Shown here: positions 27,244 through 35,346 of the stretch, piece after piece
Layout: each line of letters begins with the position of its first letter
Numbering within the stretch: the stretch's first letter is position 1
NCBI RefSeq assembly: GCF_003253545.1
Contig: NZ_QKYV01000003.1
Coordinates: 385,588 to 449,587, forward strand
DNA length: 64,000 bases
Reading direction: 5' to 3'
Source: Mesonia algae
GTDB lineage: Bacteria > Bacteroidota > Bacteroidia > Flavobacteriales > Flavobacteriaceae
Made by a program: the position numbers and the translations under genes
Notes under the pieces: model-generated
What the model was told of the DNA's origin: nothing
The model's database searches: none
Seen by the model: only the letters and a program-made list of their open reading frames with translations

Positions 27244-27828
27244 TTAATGACTATACCAACAATGAACCAATGCGGCCACCATTACAGCATCATTACATGC
27301 ATCACCTAATTTATCACACATATACATACTATCACCATCTTGAGCAATTATTTCTTTCATAATTCTATAATGACAACCCTCACAAGATTCTGTTCCATTA
27401 CAGTCCGATAATGGAGCCGATGTAATTTGTTTTTCAATGTCGACTTCATCTCCTCCTTTTATAGTAAAATTATGAATCTCATCATTTAGTTTTAGATTTG
27501 AGGTTACACTTATAAACTTTTTGGTTTGCGAGTTAAAACTAGAAGCATAAATAGTATTTTCATTTTTGAAAATCACCACGCTCATTTCAGATATTTGTTC
27601 TTCTTCATCTTGTACAGTTACCGTCTCAATATAATCTTCATTTGATAATTTAACAGAATAATATTTATTGATTTTATTAATTGATTCAGCTAAAATATCC
27701 TGTGAAGTTTTCGATGTAGTTTTATACTGCAATTCGTTTTCTTTTATATTATTCTCTTTCTTAGTACAAGAAAAAATTAATAAGCTTATTAGCAAAATAG
27801 CAAAAGGCTTTCTAAATAAATTTCTCAT
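27244..27828 (-). CDS. hypothetical Cys-rich lipoprotein (shares leader with the 30.5-31.3 kb lipoprotein)
   Basis: I do not recognise the family. The 194-residue protein has a lipoprotein signal (Cys21 in LLIFSCTKK), a beta-rich middle (about 45-130, VTVQDEEEQISEMSVVIF) and a C-terminal tail of about 50 residues with six Cys (SDCNGTESCEGCHY, MYMCDKLGDACND, HCWYSH). The tail is likely disulfide-bonded in the periplasm or outside. The 5' leader (about 27829-27930) is strongly similar to that of the lipoprotein at 30497-31294, including an identical 13-nt core. The two proteins have the same plan but little obvious sequence identity. Confidence 0.75.
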   Translation of the reverse strand: MRNLFRKPFAILLISLLIFSCTKKENNIKENELQYKTTSKTSQDILAESINKINKYYSVKLSNEDYIETVTVQDEEEQISEMSVVIFKNENTIYASSFNSQTKKFISVTSNLKLNDEIHNFTIKGGDEVDIEKQITSAPLSDCNGTESCEGCHYRIMKEIIAQDGDSMYMCDKLGDACNDAVMVAALVHCWYSH

Positions 27829-27935
27829 TTTTTTTTAATTTATAAGTTTATATTAGAATTTAGGATGCTTGGCCAAACACGGCTGCAAATAAAATAAAAT
27901 AAAAAAAACTAACAAAATTTCAAGAAGAAAATACT
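27829..27935 (-). promoter_or_regulatory. conserved promoter/leader, copy A
   Basis: Upstream of the lipoprotein at 27828. On the minus strand it contains TTTTGTTAG, a T-rich stretch, TTTATTTG, then CAGCCGTGTTTGG (identical in copy B), TAAATT, and TATAAATTAAA just before the ATG. It aligns along its length with 31295-31391 with few small gaps. Conserved spacing suggests a promoter (TTTG and TAnnTTTG-like) plus a 5' UTR element. Confidence 0.65.
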
Positions 27936-28119
27936 GCTGTTTATCGTATTTATCCGTTTTTAATCGTGCGCTTAAATACTGTACTTATCTCGTTCAGAGG
28001 TCTCTAATATATCCACCTTTATAACCTTTAAATTTATGTCGGTTGCTTTGGTAAGCTGTTATCTTCAAAACAAGTCAACAGTATGAAAGCAGATGCACTA
28101 GTTAGTAAGAATATCTTTT

Positions 28120-28776
28120 CTAACTTTTCAAACTTTTAATTACGCTAAAAGCTTTTTCAATGACACTATCTTCTACTAAAATAGTAATCTCATTACTTGT
28201 AGAAACCACCTCGTAAACCGCAATCCCATTCCACGCTAAGTGTTTAAAAAATTGATAGTACAAGCCTGCAATCTTATAATTATTTTGTGGCAATTGTACA
28301 CTTATCGCCGATAAATTTCCTCGTCTACTTAGGATAATTTCATTTTTAAAAATCTTATCTGCTTTCTCTTTTTCAGAGCCAGAAATCATAATATTACTTT
28401 CTACCAATCCTCTAGTAAAAGCATAAAACAAATGCGGATTAGAAGCTACATAATCTAAAAGTAGGCTATGACTTTCGATTAATGAAACCGAATTTTTAAG
28501 AGTAAAAGCATACAAATTAGATCTCAATGTGATATCCCCCATTTGCCTCAACACCTTTTTCACATGAGATGTACTTTTAATATGAGATGGAGTCTGGTAA
28601 CGCCTAAGAGCCATCATAATAGCTCCCACTTTTACCGGCTTACGCAACATTTCGCTAATAGGTGCTCGCAATTCTTCCGCTAAGGCACTGTAATTAATGA
28701 TTTTTCGCTCCAAAGCTTCTTCCAAAAAAGATTGGTTTACTAAGATTTCTTCCACGCATTGTACAATTGTTCTCAT
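28120..28776 (-). CDS. stand-alone ACT-type protein, aspartokinase-regulatory-like
   Basis: A 218-residue soluble protein without a kinase domain. The N-terminal helical part (about 1-60, FLEEALERKIINYSALAEEL) resembles a small winged-helix or DUF7523-type region. Two later segments look like aspartokinase ACT domains, with the last (about 148-218) showing LSAISVQLP, GLYYQFFKHLAWNGIAVYEVVS, ITILVEDSVIEKAFSVIKSL. The gene is divergent from aspartate kinase (102-bp gap with promoters for both). A role as amino-acid sensor or regulator of aspartate metabolism is plausible inference. Confidence 0.75.
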   Translation of the reverse strand: MRTIVQCVEEILVNQSFLEEALERKIINYSALAEELRAPISEMLRKPVKVGAIMMALRRYQTPSHIKSTSHVKKVLRQMGDITLRSNLYAFTLKNSVSLIESHSLLLDYVASNPHLFYAFTRGLVESNIMISGSEKEKADKIFKNEIILSRRGNLSAISVQLPQNNYKIAGLYYQFFKHLAWNGIAVYEVVSTSNEITILVEDSVIEKAFSVIKSLKS

Positions 28777-28810
28777 TTGTTAATTATATAACATATTGTG
28801 TTAAATTAGT

Positions 28811-28818
28811 CAAATTTA
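28811..28818 (-). promoter_or_regulatory. -7 promoter element for ACT-type gene
   Basis: TAAATTTG on the minus strand, 35 nt before the ATG at 28776, in the divergent gap with aspartokinase. Confidence 0.55.
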
Positions 28819-28850
28819 AACAATTTTAAGGCAACAACCCTTCTCTATTC

Positions 28851-28858
28851 TATATTTG
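28851..28858 (+). promoter_or_regulatory. -7 promoter element for aspartate kinase
   Basis: TATATTTG, 19 nt before the aspartate kinase ATG at 28878. No attenuator-like structure is visible. Confidence 0.55.
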
Positions 28859-28877
28859 AAATCAAATAATAAATGCT

Positions 28878-30206
28878 ATGTTGGTGTTAAAATTTGGAGG
28901 AACTTCAGTAGGGTCTATCCAAAATATTAAAAAAATACAAGAAATTGTTGATGACGGACGACCTAAAGTGGTTGTTTTATCGGCAATGAGCGGTAGCACC
29001 AATACATTAGTTTCTATTGCTGAAGCTATCCAAAATCAAGAAAAAGAAAAAGCTTCACAACTTATTTTAAAATTAAAAGATCATTACACTTCTACTGCAT
29101 TTCAACTACTAGAAGAAAATGAAACTTATCAATTAGTCGCAGATCATATTAATACCATGACTGCGCAATTATTAGGTTACTCTTATAGTCCCTATCAAGA
29201 TTCTTTTACTGATAAAATTTTAGCACAAGGAGAATTATTTTCTACTCTTTTAGTGCATCATTATTTTAAATCTCAAGGTTTATCATCGGCTCTTATTTCT
29301 GCTTTAGATTTTATGCGGGTAGATAGAGAAAATGAACCCGATCAATTTTATATACAACAAAACTTAACCAGACTTTTAAAAGGTTACCCCAATAACCAAA
29401 TTTTTGTTACCCAAGGTTTTATTTGCTTAGATGCTAACGGAAATATTTCTAATCTCCGTCGTGGCGGAAGTGATTACTCGGCCACAATTATTGGAGCTGC
29501 TTTAAAAGCTAAAGAAGTGCAAATTTGGACCGATATTGATGGTTTTCACAACAATGACCCCCGTGTAGTAGAAGACACCACCTCTATCGCTCAACTTTCA
29601 TTTGATGAAGCTGCCGAATTAGCCTATTTTGGTGCTAAAATATTGCATCCGCAAACTGTTATTCCTGCTAGAGAAAAAAATATTCCGGTAAGGTTGAAAA
29701 ATACCATGCAACCTACAGCCTTGGGTACATTAATTTCCACCGAAAGAAAAGGAGAAGGCATAAAAGCCATCGCAGCAAAAGATGACATTACCGTGATTAA
29801 AATAAAGTCTGAAAGGATGTTACTTGCACACGGTTTCTTAAAAAAAGTATTTGAGATTTTCGAGAAGTACGAAACCTCAATCGATATGATCACCACCTCA
29901 GAGATTGCCGTATCTTTAACCATAGACCAACCTACTTATATTAAAGAAATCACCTCTGAACTAGAAAAATTTTCTACTGTAGAGGTAGAAAGCAACAAAA
30001 GTATTGTCTGTTTAGTGGGAAACAACATTGTTCACCATAAAGACACGCCTAAGCTATTTCAAATCTTACAAGATGTTAGCGTAAGAATGATAGCTTATGG
30101 AGGCAGTAATAATAATATATCACTGCTTATAAACACCCCCGACAAAGCTACAACCTTGCAACTACTTAACCAGTATGTTTTTATCACAGCAAGGTTAGTA
30201 CATTAA
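28878..30206 (+). CDS. lysC: aspartate kinase (monofunctional)
   Basis: A 442-residue enzyme making aspartyl phosphate, the first step to lysine, threonine, methionine and isoleucine. The kinase domain starts with KFGGTSVGS (4-12) and has LRRGGSDYSATIIGAAL and WTDIDGFHNNDPRVV for substrate and ATP binding. Tandem ACT domains occupy about 300-442 (ITVIKIKSERML; NISLLINTPDKA). Unlike ThrA/MetL there is no homoserine dehydrogenase domain. A strong terminator follows, so it is probably monocistronic. The facing ACT-only gene may be a regulatory partner. The symbol is approximate; bacterial aspartokinase isozymes are hard to separate. Confidence 0.94.
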   Translation: MLVLKFGGTSVGSIQNIKKIQEIVDDGRPKVVVLSAMSGSTNTLVSIAEAIQNQEKEKASQLILKLKDHYTSTAFQLLEENETYQLVADHINTMTAQLLGYSYSPYQDSFTDKILAQGELFSTLLVHHYFKSQGLSSALISALDFMRVDRENEPDQFYIQQNLTRLLKGYPNNQIFVTQGFICLDANGNISNLRRGGSDYSATIIGAALKAKEVQIWTDIDGFHNNDPRVVEDTTSIAQLSFDEAAELAYFGAKILHPQTVIPAREKNIPVRLKNTMQPTALGTLISTERKGEGIKAIAAKDDITVIKIKSERMLLAHGFLKKVFEIFEKYETSIDMITTSEIAVSLTIDQPTYIKEITSELEKFSTVEVESNKSIVCLVGNNIVHHKDTPKLFQILQDVSVRMIAYGGSNNNISLLINTPDKATTLQLLNQYVFITARLVH

Positions 30207-30243
30207 CCCAAAACCAACCCTTTTTACTTCAACTAAAACAGGG

Positions 30244-30272
30244 AAAAACCAGCTCTTAAGAGCTGGTTTTTT
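30244..30272 (+). terminator. terminator of aspartate kinase
   Basis: Perfect inverted repeat AAAACCAGCTCTT/AAGAGCTGGTTTT (30245-30270) followed by Ts. Confidence 0.9.
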
Positions 30273-30496
30273 AATTATAATTCATTTAGATAGACTAAAT
30301 AACAAACCATAGCTATAGAATAAGAAGTAAAAAAAAGTGAATTATTTCTAAAAAGAATCTGTCATTATCCTTTAAAAATTTTTATAGTACTTTTATTCTA
30401 AAACAACTAAAGGAAGAATTAATTAAGTTAATAAATATTTAATCATACCCTTTCGATTGAAGTCTATAATTTACTTCGTTAGCTCTAGCTTATGAT
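30273..30496. other. AT-rich non-coding stretch
   Basis: With the terminator this makes a gap of about 290 bp between aspartate kinase and the convergent lipoprotein gene. I see no ORF, repeat or obvious hairpin in it. Confidence 0.5.
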
Positions 30497-31294
30497 TTAG
30501 CAATTTACACATTTAGGTTTGCATGGACCGTTGGAGAAATCTAAACATTTGTCAGGACGATTAGCACAATTAGCTTGGGCTGCATTTATTGCTGCTTGAC
30601 AATTTTCACTATTCGTTTCATTAGTATCACTAGCAACAGTTATAACTGCAAGAATTAATAGCCCTACACATGGAGGACAAGCTTTACTATTTTGATCCTC
30701 ATTATTTGAATCTGGATCAATGTTTAACAACTCTTTATGTAGAAGTGAGGTAGATAAATTAATATTTCCAACTAAATTTTCATCATCTACACTTTCTATT
30801 TCATAAGGAAAAACTACAGTTTTAACATAGCTTATTCCATCTACAGTTTCAATGATCTCTATTTTATTATTATCAATGTAATTAATGTCGTCAATTATTT
30901 TGTCGGTATCGTCTCTACTATCTGATAAGCTAAAATAATCATTTATATTATCATAACTCATACTTAAAATATTTTCAGGATATTCGAAGATTACTTTATT
31001 TGTACCATTTTTATTTGTTTTAAGCAAACTAAAATCATCAGTATTATATGAAATTGTCTCATAAGATGAATCAGAAAAAATTTCTATTGTTTTAAAATTA
31101 TCAGTTGAATTTATGCGATTCTGATGATCTAACCTTAGTTTTTCTAAATCTTCATTTAAATAAGATTGATTTGAATTATCTTCATAATTTTTCTTTGAAG
31201 TACAAGAAGAAATGATTAAAGCCGATAATAATAAGTACGGTATATAATTAAGTTTATTTTTCATTATTAATTTATCAAATTTATTATTACTCAT
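30497..31294 (-). CDS. hypothetical Cys-rich lipoprotein (shares leader with the 27.2-27.8 kb lipoprotein)
   Basis: I do not recognise the family. The 265-residue protein has a lipoprotein signal ending SALIISSCTSK (Cys31), a polar Asn/Asp/Ser-rich middle (about 38-200) and a C-terminal tail with eight Cys: CPPC, a short hydrophobic run (VGLLILAVITVAS), then six Cys in about 37 residues. The start at 31294 is chosen because its context (TATAAATTAAAC then ATGAGTAAT) matches that of the lipoprotein at 27828; an alternative ATG at 31264 gives a shorter signal peptide. Disulfide-bonded surface or secreted tail is inferred. Confidence 0.72.
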   Translation of the reverse strand: MSNNKFDKLIMKNKLNYIPYLLLSALIISSCTSKKNYEDNSNQSYLNEDLEKLRLDHQNRINSTDNFKTIEIFSDSSYETISYNTDDFSLLKTNKNGTNKVIFEYPENILSMSYDNINDYFSLSDSRDDTDKIIDDINYIDNNKIEIIETVDGISYVKTVVFPYEIESVDDENLVGNINLSTSLLHKELLNIDPDSNNEDQNSKACPPCVGLLILAVITVASDTNETNSENCQAAINAAQANCANRPDKCLDFSNGPCKPKCVNC

Positions 31295-31391
31295 TTGTTT
31301 AATTTATACATTTACATTAAAATTTAGCTACTTAACCAAACACGGCTGTAAATGTAAATGAAAAAACTTAACAAAGTTTTAAGGAAAAAAT
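31295..31391 (-). promoter_or_regulatory. conserved promoter/leader, copy B
   Basis: On the minus strand: CTTTGTTAAG, TACATTTA (TAnnTTTG-like with one change), CAGCCGTGTTTGG (identical 13 nt in copy A), TAAATTTTAATGTAAATG, TATAAATTAAA, ATG. It aligns with 27829-27930 including the distance to the ATG within 2 nt; copy A is about 4 nt longer in the T-rich run. Confidence 0.65.
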
Positions 31392-31415
31392 AAAATTAAC
31401 CTAAGTTATTTGATT

Positions 31416-32189
31416 TTAATCGATTTTAAAAAACGTCAACAACTCCTCATTTGCTTCTAAATGTGTCATATGTCCGCCTCTAAAGGTTTTAAGTTGAGTA
31501 TTGGTTTCTTTTGCGAGTTGCTGTAAGCTTTCTAAAGGAACAATTTCGTCTTCTTCACCTGCCAAGAATATTTTCTCTCCCGTAAAGATTTTTAAAATAT
31601 GTGTTCTATCTTTTCTAGTTTTTAAACCTTCCATAGCGGCGACAATATTTTCAGTAGGGAGTTGTTGCGCTTCTTTTATTAATGCATTAATTTTTTCCCT
31701 CAATTGCTCTCGGCTTTCTTTTCCAAATAAATTGGTAATCGCCATACTTATAAAAGCATCTTTATTTTGCTTTACTAAGCGTATCGCTCGGTTTCTGTTA
31801 TCAACACGTTCGGGAGAATCGGCTAAGGGTGTAGAATTTAAGAGCAATAATTTTTTTATTCTTAACGGAAATAATTCCGCGAAAGCGAGAGCTACGTAAC
31901 CGCCCATAGAATGTCCCAAAAAAGAAGCTTTTTCTATCTGCAAATGATCAAGAACGTAAGAGACGGTTTGCGCCATTTCTTCCATGGTATGAATATAACC
32001 CAAACGTTCGGTATTTCCGTGCCCTAATAAATCTATCGTAATGACTTGATAGTTTTTTTCTAAAGCAGGAATTACATTTTCCCACATCGTAGAGTTTTCT
32101 AAAAAACCGTGCAATAAAACGATTGCCTCTCCCTTTCCTTGAGCCGTAAAGGCAATTTGTATATTTTTGTAAGGTATAAATTTTTGCAT
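31416..32189 (-). CDS. alpha/beta hydrolase
   Basis: A 257-residue cytosolic alpha/beta-hydrolase. The nucleophile Ser94 lies in GHSMGG (92-97), the oxyanion region is LLHGFLENSTMW (26-37), the acid is probably Asp in AGEEDEIVP and the base His in GGHMTHLEANEEL near the C-terminus, so the triad looks complete. It most resembles the small esterase/MenH/BioH-like group; substrate unknown. A -7 element (32194-32201) lies 4 nt before the ATG. It carries a 21-nt stretch identical to one in sufS. Confidence 0.9.
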   Translation of the reverse strand: MQKFIPYKNIQIAFTAQGKGEAIVLLHGFLENSTMWENVIPALEKNYQVITIDLLGHGNTERLGYIHTMEEMAQTVSYVLDHLQIEKASFLGHSMGGYVALAFAELFPLRIKKLLLLNSTPLADSPERVDNRNRAIRLVKQNKDAFISMAITNLFGKESREQLREKINALIKEAQQLPTENIVAAMEGLKTRKDRTHILKIFTGEKIFLAGEEDEIVPLESLQQLAKETNTQLKTFRGGHMTHLEANEELLTFFKID

Positions 32190-32193
32190 GCGG

Positions 32194-32201
32194 CAAAAAT
32201 A
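32194..32201 (-). promoter_or_regulatory. -7-like element before alpha/beta hydrolase
   Basis: TATTTTTG on the minus strand, 4 nt before the ATG; would imply a nearly leaderless mRNA. Low certainty. Confidence 0.3.
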
Positions 32202-32236
32202 GATTCTTTTCTTATCCTAAAAAACAATATTTCTCT

Positions 32237-33790
32237 ATGAAAATGCTAAAAATCTTATCGCTAAGCTTCTGCTTATTTAGTTTTACACTTACGGCGCAGA
32301 TAAAAGAAAAAAAATTAGATCGGTTAATTGAAAATACCTTAGAAACATTTGATGTTCCCGGAATATCTGTAGGGATCGTAAAAGAGGGTAAGGTGATTTA
32401 CGCCAAAGGCCACGGTGTTCGTTCTTTAAGCAACAATAAAGACATGAACGAAAATACACTTGTAGGTGTTGCTTCTAACAGTAAAGGTTTTACGTGCTTT
32501 GCTTTGGCAATTTTGGTGGATGAGGGAAAATTAGATTGGGATGATAAGGTGAGAAAACACATTCCAGAATTTAAAATGCCAGAAGATTTTGTCACGGAAG
32601 AATTTACAGTAAGAGATTTAGTAACGCATCGCAGCGGTTTAAGTCTTGGAGCGGGAGATCTTATGTTTTTCCCTGAAGGTGGAGATTTTACTATTGATGA
32701 TGTTTTAGCAAATGTTAGCAAATTAGAGCCCGAAAGTTCTTTTAGAAGTGAATTTAAATACAACAACAACATGTTTATTATCGCTGGTGAGGTGATTCAC
32801 CGCGCAAGCGGATTAACTTGGGAAGAGTTTATCGAAGAGCGTATTTTACAACCTGTTGAAATGAAGAACAGTAAAGCTGCTTATAGCCGAGTGACCGATA
32901 AATCTAATATCATCGACGCCCATACGAGAACAGAAGGAGAAGTAATTCAAATTCCGCATGATTGGAGTGATCTTGCCAATCCTGCAGGAGGGATTATGAG
33001 TAACGTAACCGATATGCTTACTTGGGCAGAATTTTTAATGAATGATGCCGTGACTAAAAATGGAGAGCGCATATTAAGTGAAGAGCAAATGCACGAATTA
33101 TGGCAATTACAAACTCCATTACCTGTAAGCAAAAATAATTCTTATGACACTCATTTTTCGGGTTATTCTTTAGGTTGGTTTGTGAGTGATGTAAAAGGAG
33201 GTTACAAACAAGTAACTCATACGGGCGGTTTATTAGGAACAGTAACACAGTTTACTTTAATTCCAGAATTGGATTTAGGGATTGTGGTACTTACTAATCA
33301 AATGATTGGTAGCGCTTTTAGCACCATTACCAATACCGTAAAAGATAGTTATTTGGGATATAAGGACAGAAATTGGCTGGAAAAATACGGTAAAAGGAAC
33401 TCAGATTGGATAGCAAAAAATGACAGCATTAAAAATGCGGTTTATCAACAAGTAGAAAAATTTAGTTCAAGTGATAAAGTTTTAAACGCTAATCAAATTA
33501 CAGGAACCTACAAAGATGCTTGGTTGGGTAAATTTCATATTACTGAAGAAGGTAAGAATTTAAAAATTACTTCTGAAAGAAATCCAGAGCTTACAGCAGA
33601 ATTGCTTCCTTATAACACGACAACCTATGTGGCTAAATGGAAAAATAGAAGTTTTGATGCCGATGTGTTTGTATTGTTCAGTCTAGATGAACATGGAAAA
33701 GCACACTCTGCCACCATGAAATACATCGCTCCTATCACCGATTTTAGTTTCGATTTTGGAGACTTATACTTAAAAAGAGCTAAAGAATAA
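32237..33790 (+). CDS. serine hydrolase, class C beta-lactamase/DD-peptidase family, with C-terminal DUF3471-like domain
   Basis: A 517-residue exported protein: signal MKMLKILSLSFCLFSFTLTAQ, then the beta-lactamase class C fold with nucleophile SxxK (Ser80-Asn-Ser-Lys83), YNN (Tyr175) and the third motif HTGG (about 330). The C-terminal 100 residues (ITGTYKDAWLGKFHITEEGKNL) match the DUF3471 beta domain that often follows. Such proteins include peptidases and esterases; actual beta-lactam hydrolysis is not implied. A perfect 22-bp palindrome follows directly after the stop codon. Confidence 0.9.
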   Translation: MKMLKILSLSFCLFSFTLTAQIKEKKLDRLIENTLETFDVPGISVGIVKEGKVIYAKGHGVRSLSNNKDMNENTLVGVASNSKGFTCFALAILVDEGKLDWDDKVRKHIPEFKMPEDFVTEEFTVRDLVTHRSGLSLGAGDLMFFPEGGDFTIDDVLANVSKLEPESSFRSEFKYNNNMFIIAGEVIHRASGLTWEEFIEERILQPVEMKNSKAAYSRVTDKSNIIDAHTRTEGEVIQIPHDWSDLANPAGGIMSNVTDMLTWAEFLMNDAVTKNGERILSEEQMHELWQLQTPLPVSKNNSYDTHFSGYSLGWFVSDVKGGYKQVTHTGGLLGTVTQFTLIPELDLGIVVLTNQMIGSAFSTITNTVKDSYLGYKDRNWLEKYGKRNSDWIAKNDSIKNAVYQQVEKFSSSDKVLNANQITGTYKDAWLGKFHITEEGKNLKITSERNPELTAELLPYNTTTYVAKWKNRSFDADVFVLFSLDEHGKAHSATMKYIAPITDFSFDFGDLYLKRAKE

Positions 33791-33812
33791 TTTCGCTTCC
33801 GCGGAAGCGAAA
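33791..33812. repeat. perfect 22-bp GC-rich palindrome
   Basis: TTTCGCTTCCG/CGGAAGCGAAA, a fully symmetric site that starts the base after the serine hydrolase stop codon. Its core (CTTCCGCGGAAG) recurs in variant form in several genes of the window. GC-rich against an AT-rich background. Confidence 0.75.
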
Positions 33813-33820
33813 ACAGAATA

Positions 33821-33907
33821 AAAAAAAGCTATCTGAGAAGTTAATTTTCGTCAACCTGAACTTATTTCAGAATAACGATTTTCATAACTTCTCAAATAGC
33901 TTTTTAT
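33821..33907. repeat. long inverted repeat with REP-like internal hairpin; bidirectional terminator
   Basis: Outer arms AAAAAAAGCTATCTGAGAAGTTA and TAACTTCTCAAATAGCTTTTT form a stem of about 20 bp with one mismatch. The loop contains CCTGAACTTATTTCAG, itself a hairpin (CTGAA/TTCAG), and TCGT/ACGA arms. From memory, CCTGAACTTGTTTCAGG-type units recur widely in Bacteroidota as REP-like sequences. It ends both the convergent serine hydrolase and aminopeptidase P genes. Confidence 0.7.
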
Positions 33908-33922
33908 ACTATTGAATAATAA

Positions 33923-35215
33923 CTATTGATTCATTAAGTCTTCAATCTCCTCGGCTTCAATAGGAATATTACCCATCAAATTAACCGGAGATCCTTTCTC
34001 TTGAATAACCAAATCATCTTCCAAACGAATTCCGAATCCTTCTGCAGGAATATAAATTCCTGGTTCTACAGTAAACACTTGGTTGGCTTGCATGGGTTCG
34101 TGTAAGATTCCATAATCATGCGTATCTAAACCAATGTGGTGAGAAGTTCCGTGCATAAAGTATTTTTTATACGCTGGCCAATCTGGATCTTCATTTTGCA
34201 CATCGGCTTTATCTAAAAGACCTAAATCTAAAAGCTCTGAAGTCATTAACTTCCCTACTTCTACGTGATATTGCTCCCAGAATGTTCCTGGCACCAACAT
34301 ATCTTGTGCTAAATTTTTTACTTTATTAATCGCATTGTAAACTTCTTTTTGTCTTTTAGTAAAACGACCAGAAACTGGTATCGTTCTAGACATATCGCTA
34401 GAATAATTAGCATATTCCGCTCCTACATCTAATAAAATAAGCTCACCTTCTTTACATTGCATTTTGTTTTCAATGTAATGTAAAACATTAGCGTTTTGCC
34501 CCGAAGCCACAATAGGGGTGTAAGAAAATCCTCGAGAACGATTTCGTAGAAACTCGTGCATAAACTCAGCTTCAATTTCATATTCCCAAACGCCAGGTTT
34601 CACAAAATCAAGAATACGTCTAAATCCTTTCTCAGTTATGTTACAAGCTTGTTGCATCACCTCTATTTCTAAAGGATCTTTTACTGAACGTAAACGCTGT
34701 AAAATAGGATTACTTTTTGCCGTTTGGTGCGCAGGGTATTTTTTTAATAACCACTTATTAAAACGAGTTTCTCTAGTTTCAGTTTCTACATTAGCTCTGT
34801 AATGCTCGTTCGTATTGATGTAAACCGTATCGCATTGTGACATTATCTCGTGCAATACTTTATGTAAATCTTTTAACCAGTACACCGTTTTTACACCAGA
34901 AGCTTCAAAGGCTTTTTCTTTGGTATACTTTTCTCCTTCCCAAACAGCAATGTGTTCGTTGGTTTCCGTTAAGAAAAGAATTTCACGGTGCTTTTCTTTA
35001 GGAGCATCAGGAAAAAGTAGTAAAATACTACTGTCTTGGTCTATTCCGCTTAAGAAATACAGATTTCTATCTTGCTGAAACGGGATGGTGCTATCTGCAC
35101 CAATAGGATAAATATCGTTAGAGTTAAAAATCGCTATACTCGATGGCTTCATTTGAGCCATAAAGTTCTTGCGATTTTTTATAAATAAATCTTTCTTAAT
35201 AGGTTGATATCTCAT
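33923..35215 (-). CDS. pepP: Xaa-Pro aminopeptidase (aminopeptidase P, M24B)
   Basis: A 430-residue metallopeptidase that removes N-terminal residues before proline. An N-terminal creatinase-like domain (about 1-165, ending KSNPILQRLRSVKD) precedes the pita-bread catalytic domain. Metal ligands are visible in LLDVGAEYANYSSDMSRT (two Asp), the HGTSHHIGLDTHD block (His), and the EPGIYIP and IRLEDDLVI blocks (two Glu). No signal peptide, so it is cytosolic. Length matches the E. coli enzyme (441). It is convergent with the serine hydrolase and divergent from sdhCAB. Confidence 0.95.
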   Translation of the reverse strand: MRYQPIKKDLFIKNRKNFMAQMKPSSIAIFNSNDIYPIGADSTIPFQQDRNLYFLSGIDQDSSILLLFPDAPKEKHREILFLTETNEHIAVWEGEKYTKEKAFEASGVKTVYWLKDLHKVLHEIMSQCDTVYINTNEHYRANVETETRETRFNKWLLKKYPAHQTAKSNPILQRLRSVKDPLEIEVMQQACNITEKGFRRILDFVKPGVWEYEIEAEFMHEFLRNRSRGFSYTPIVASGQNANVLHYIENKMQCKEGELILLDVGAEYANYSSDMSRTIPVSGRFTKRQKEVYNAINKVKNLAQDMLVPGTFWEQYHVEVGKLMTSELLDLGLLDKADVQNEDPDWPAYKKYFMHGTSHHIGLDTHDYGILHEPMQANQVFTVEPGIYIPAEGFGIRLEDDLVIQEKGSPVNLMGNIPIEAEEIEDLMNQ

Positions 35216-35231
35216 AAAACTTGAATTTTTT

Positions 35232-35239
35232 CAAAAATA
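35232..35239 (-). promoter_or_regulatory. -7 promoter element for aminopeptidase P gene
   Basis: TATTTTTG on the minus strand, 17 nt before the ATG at 35215. Confidence 0.45.
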
Positions 35240-35346
35240 AACAATCCTAATTGAATAAAAACTCTAAGCGATTAAATTAACTTTAGCCTAACAGCAGCAA
35301 AAACTTGTTAATACTAATTCTAAATAGCATCAAAGAGACGCTAAAG

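Noticed and set aside
31948..32196. 82-codon frame overlapping the alpha/beta hydrolase start
   Set aside because: Same strand, other frame of a well-supported gene; basic, low-complexity peptide without domain.
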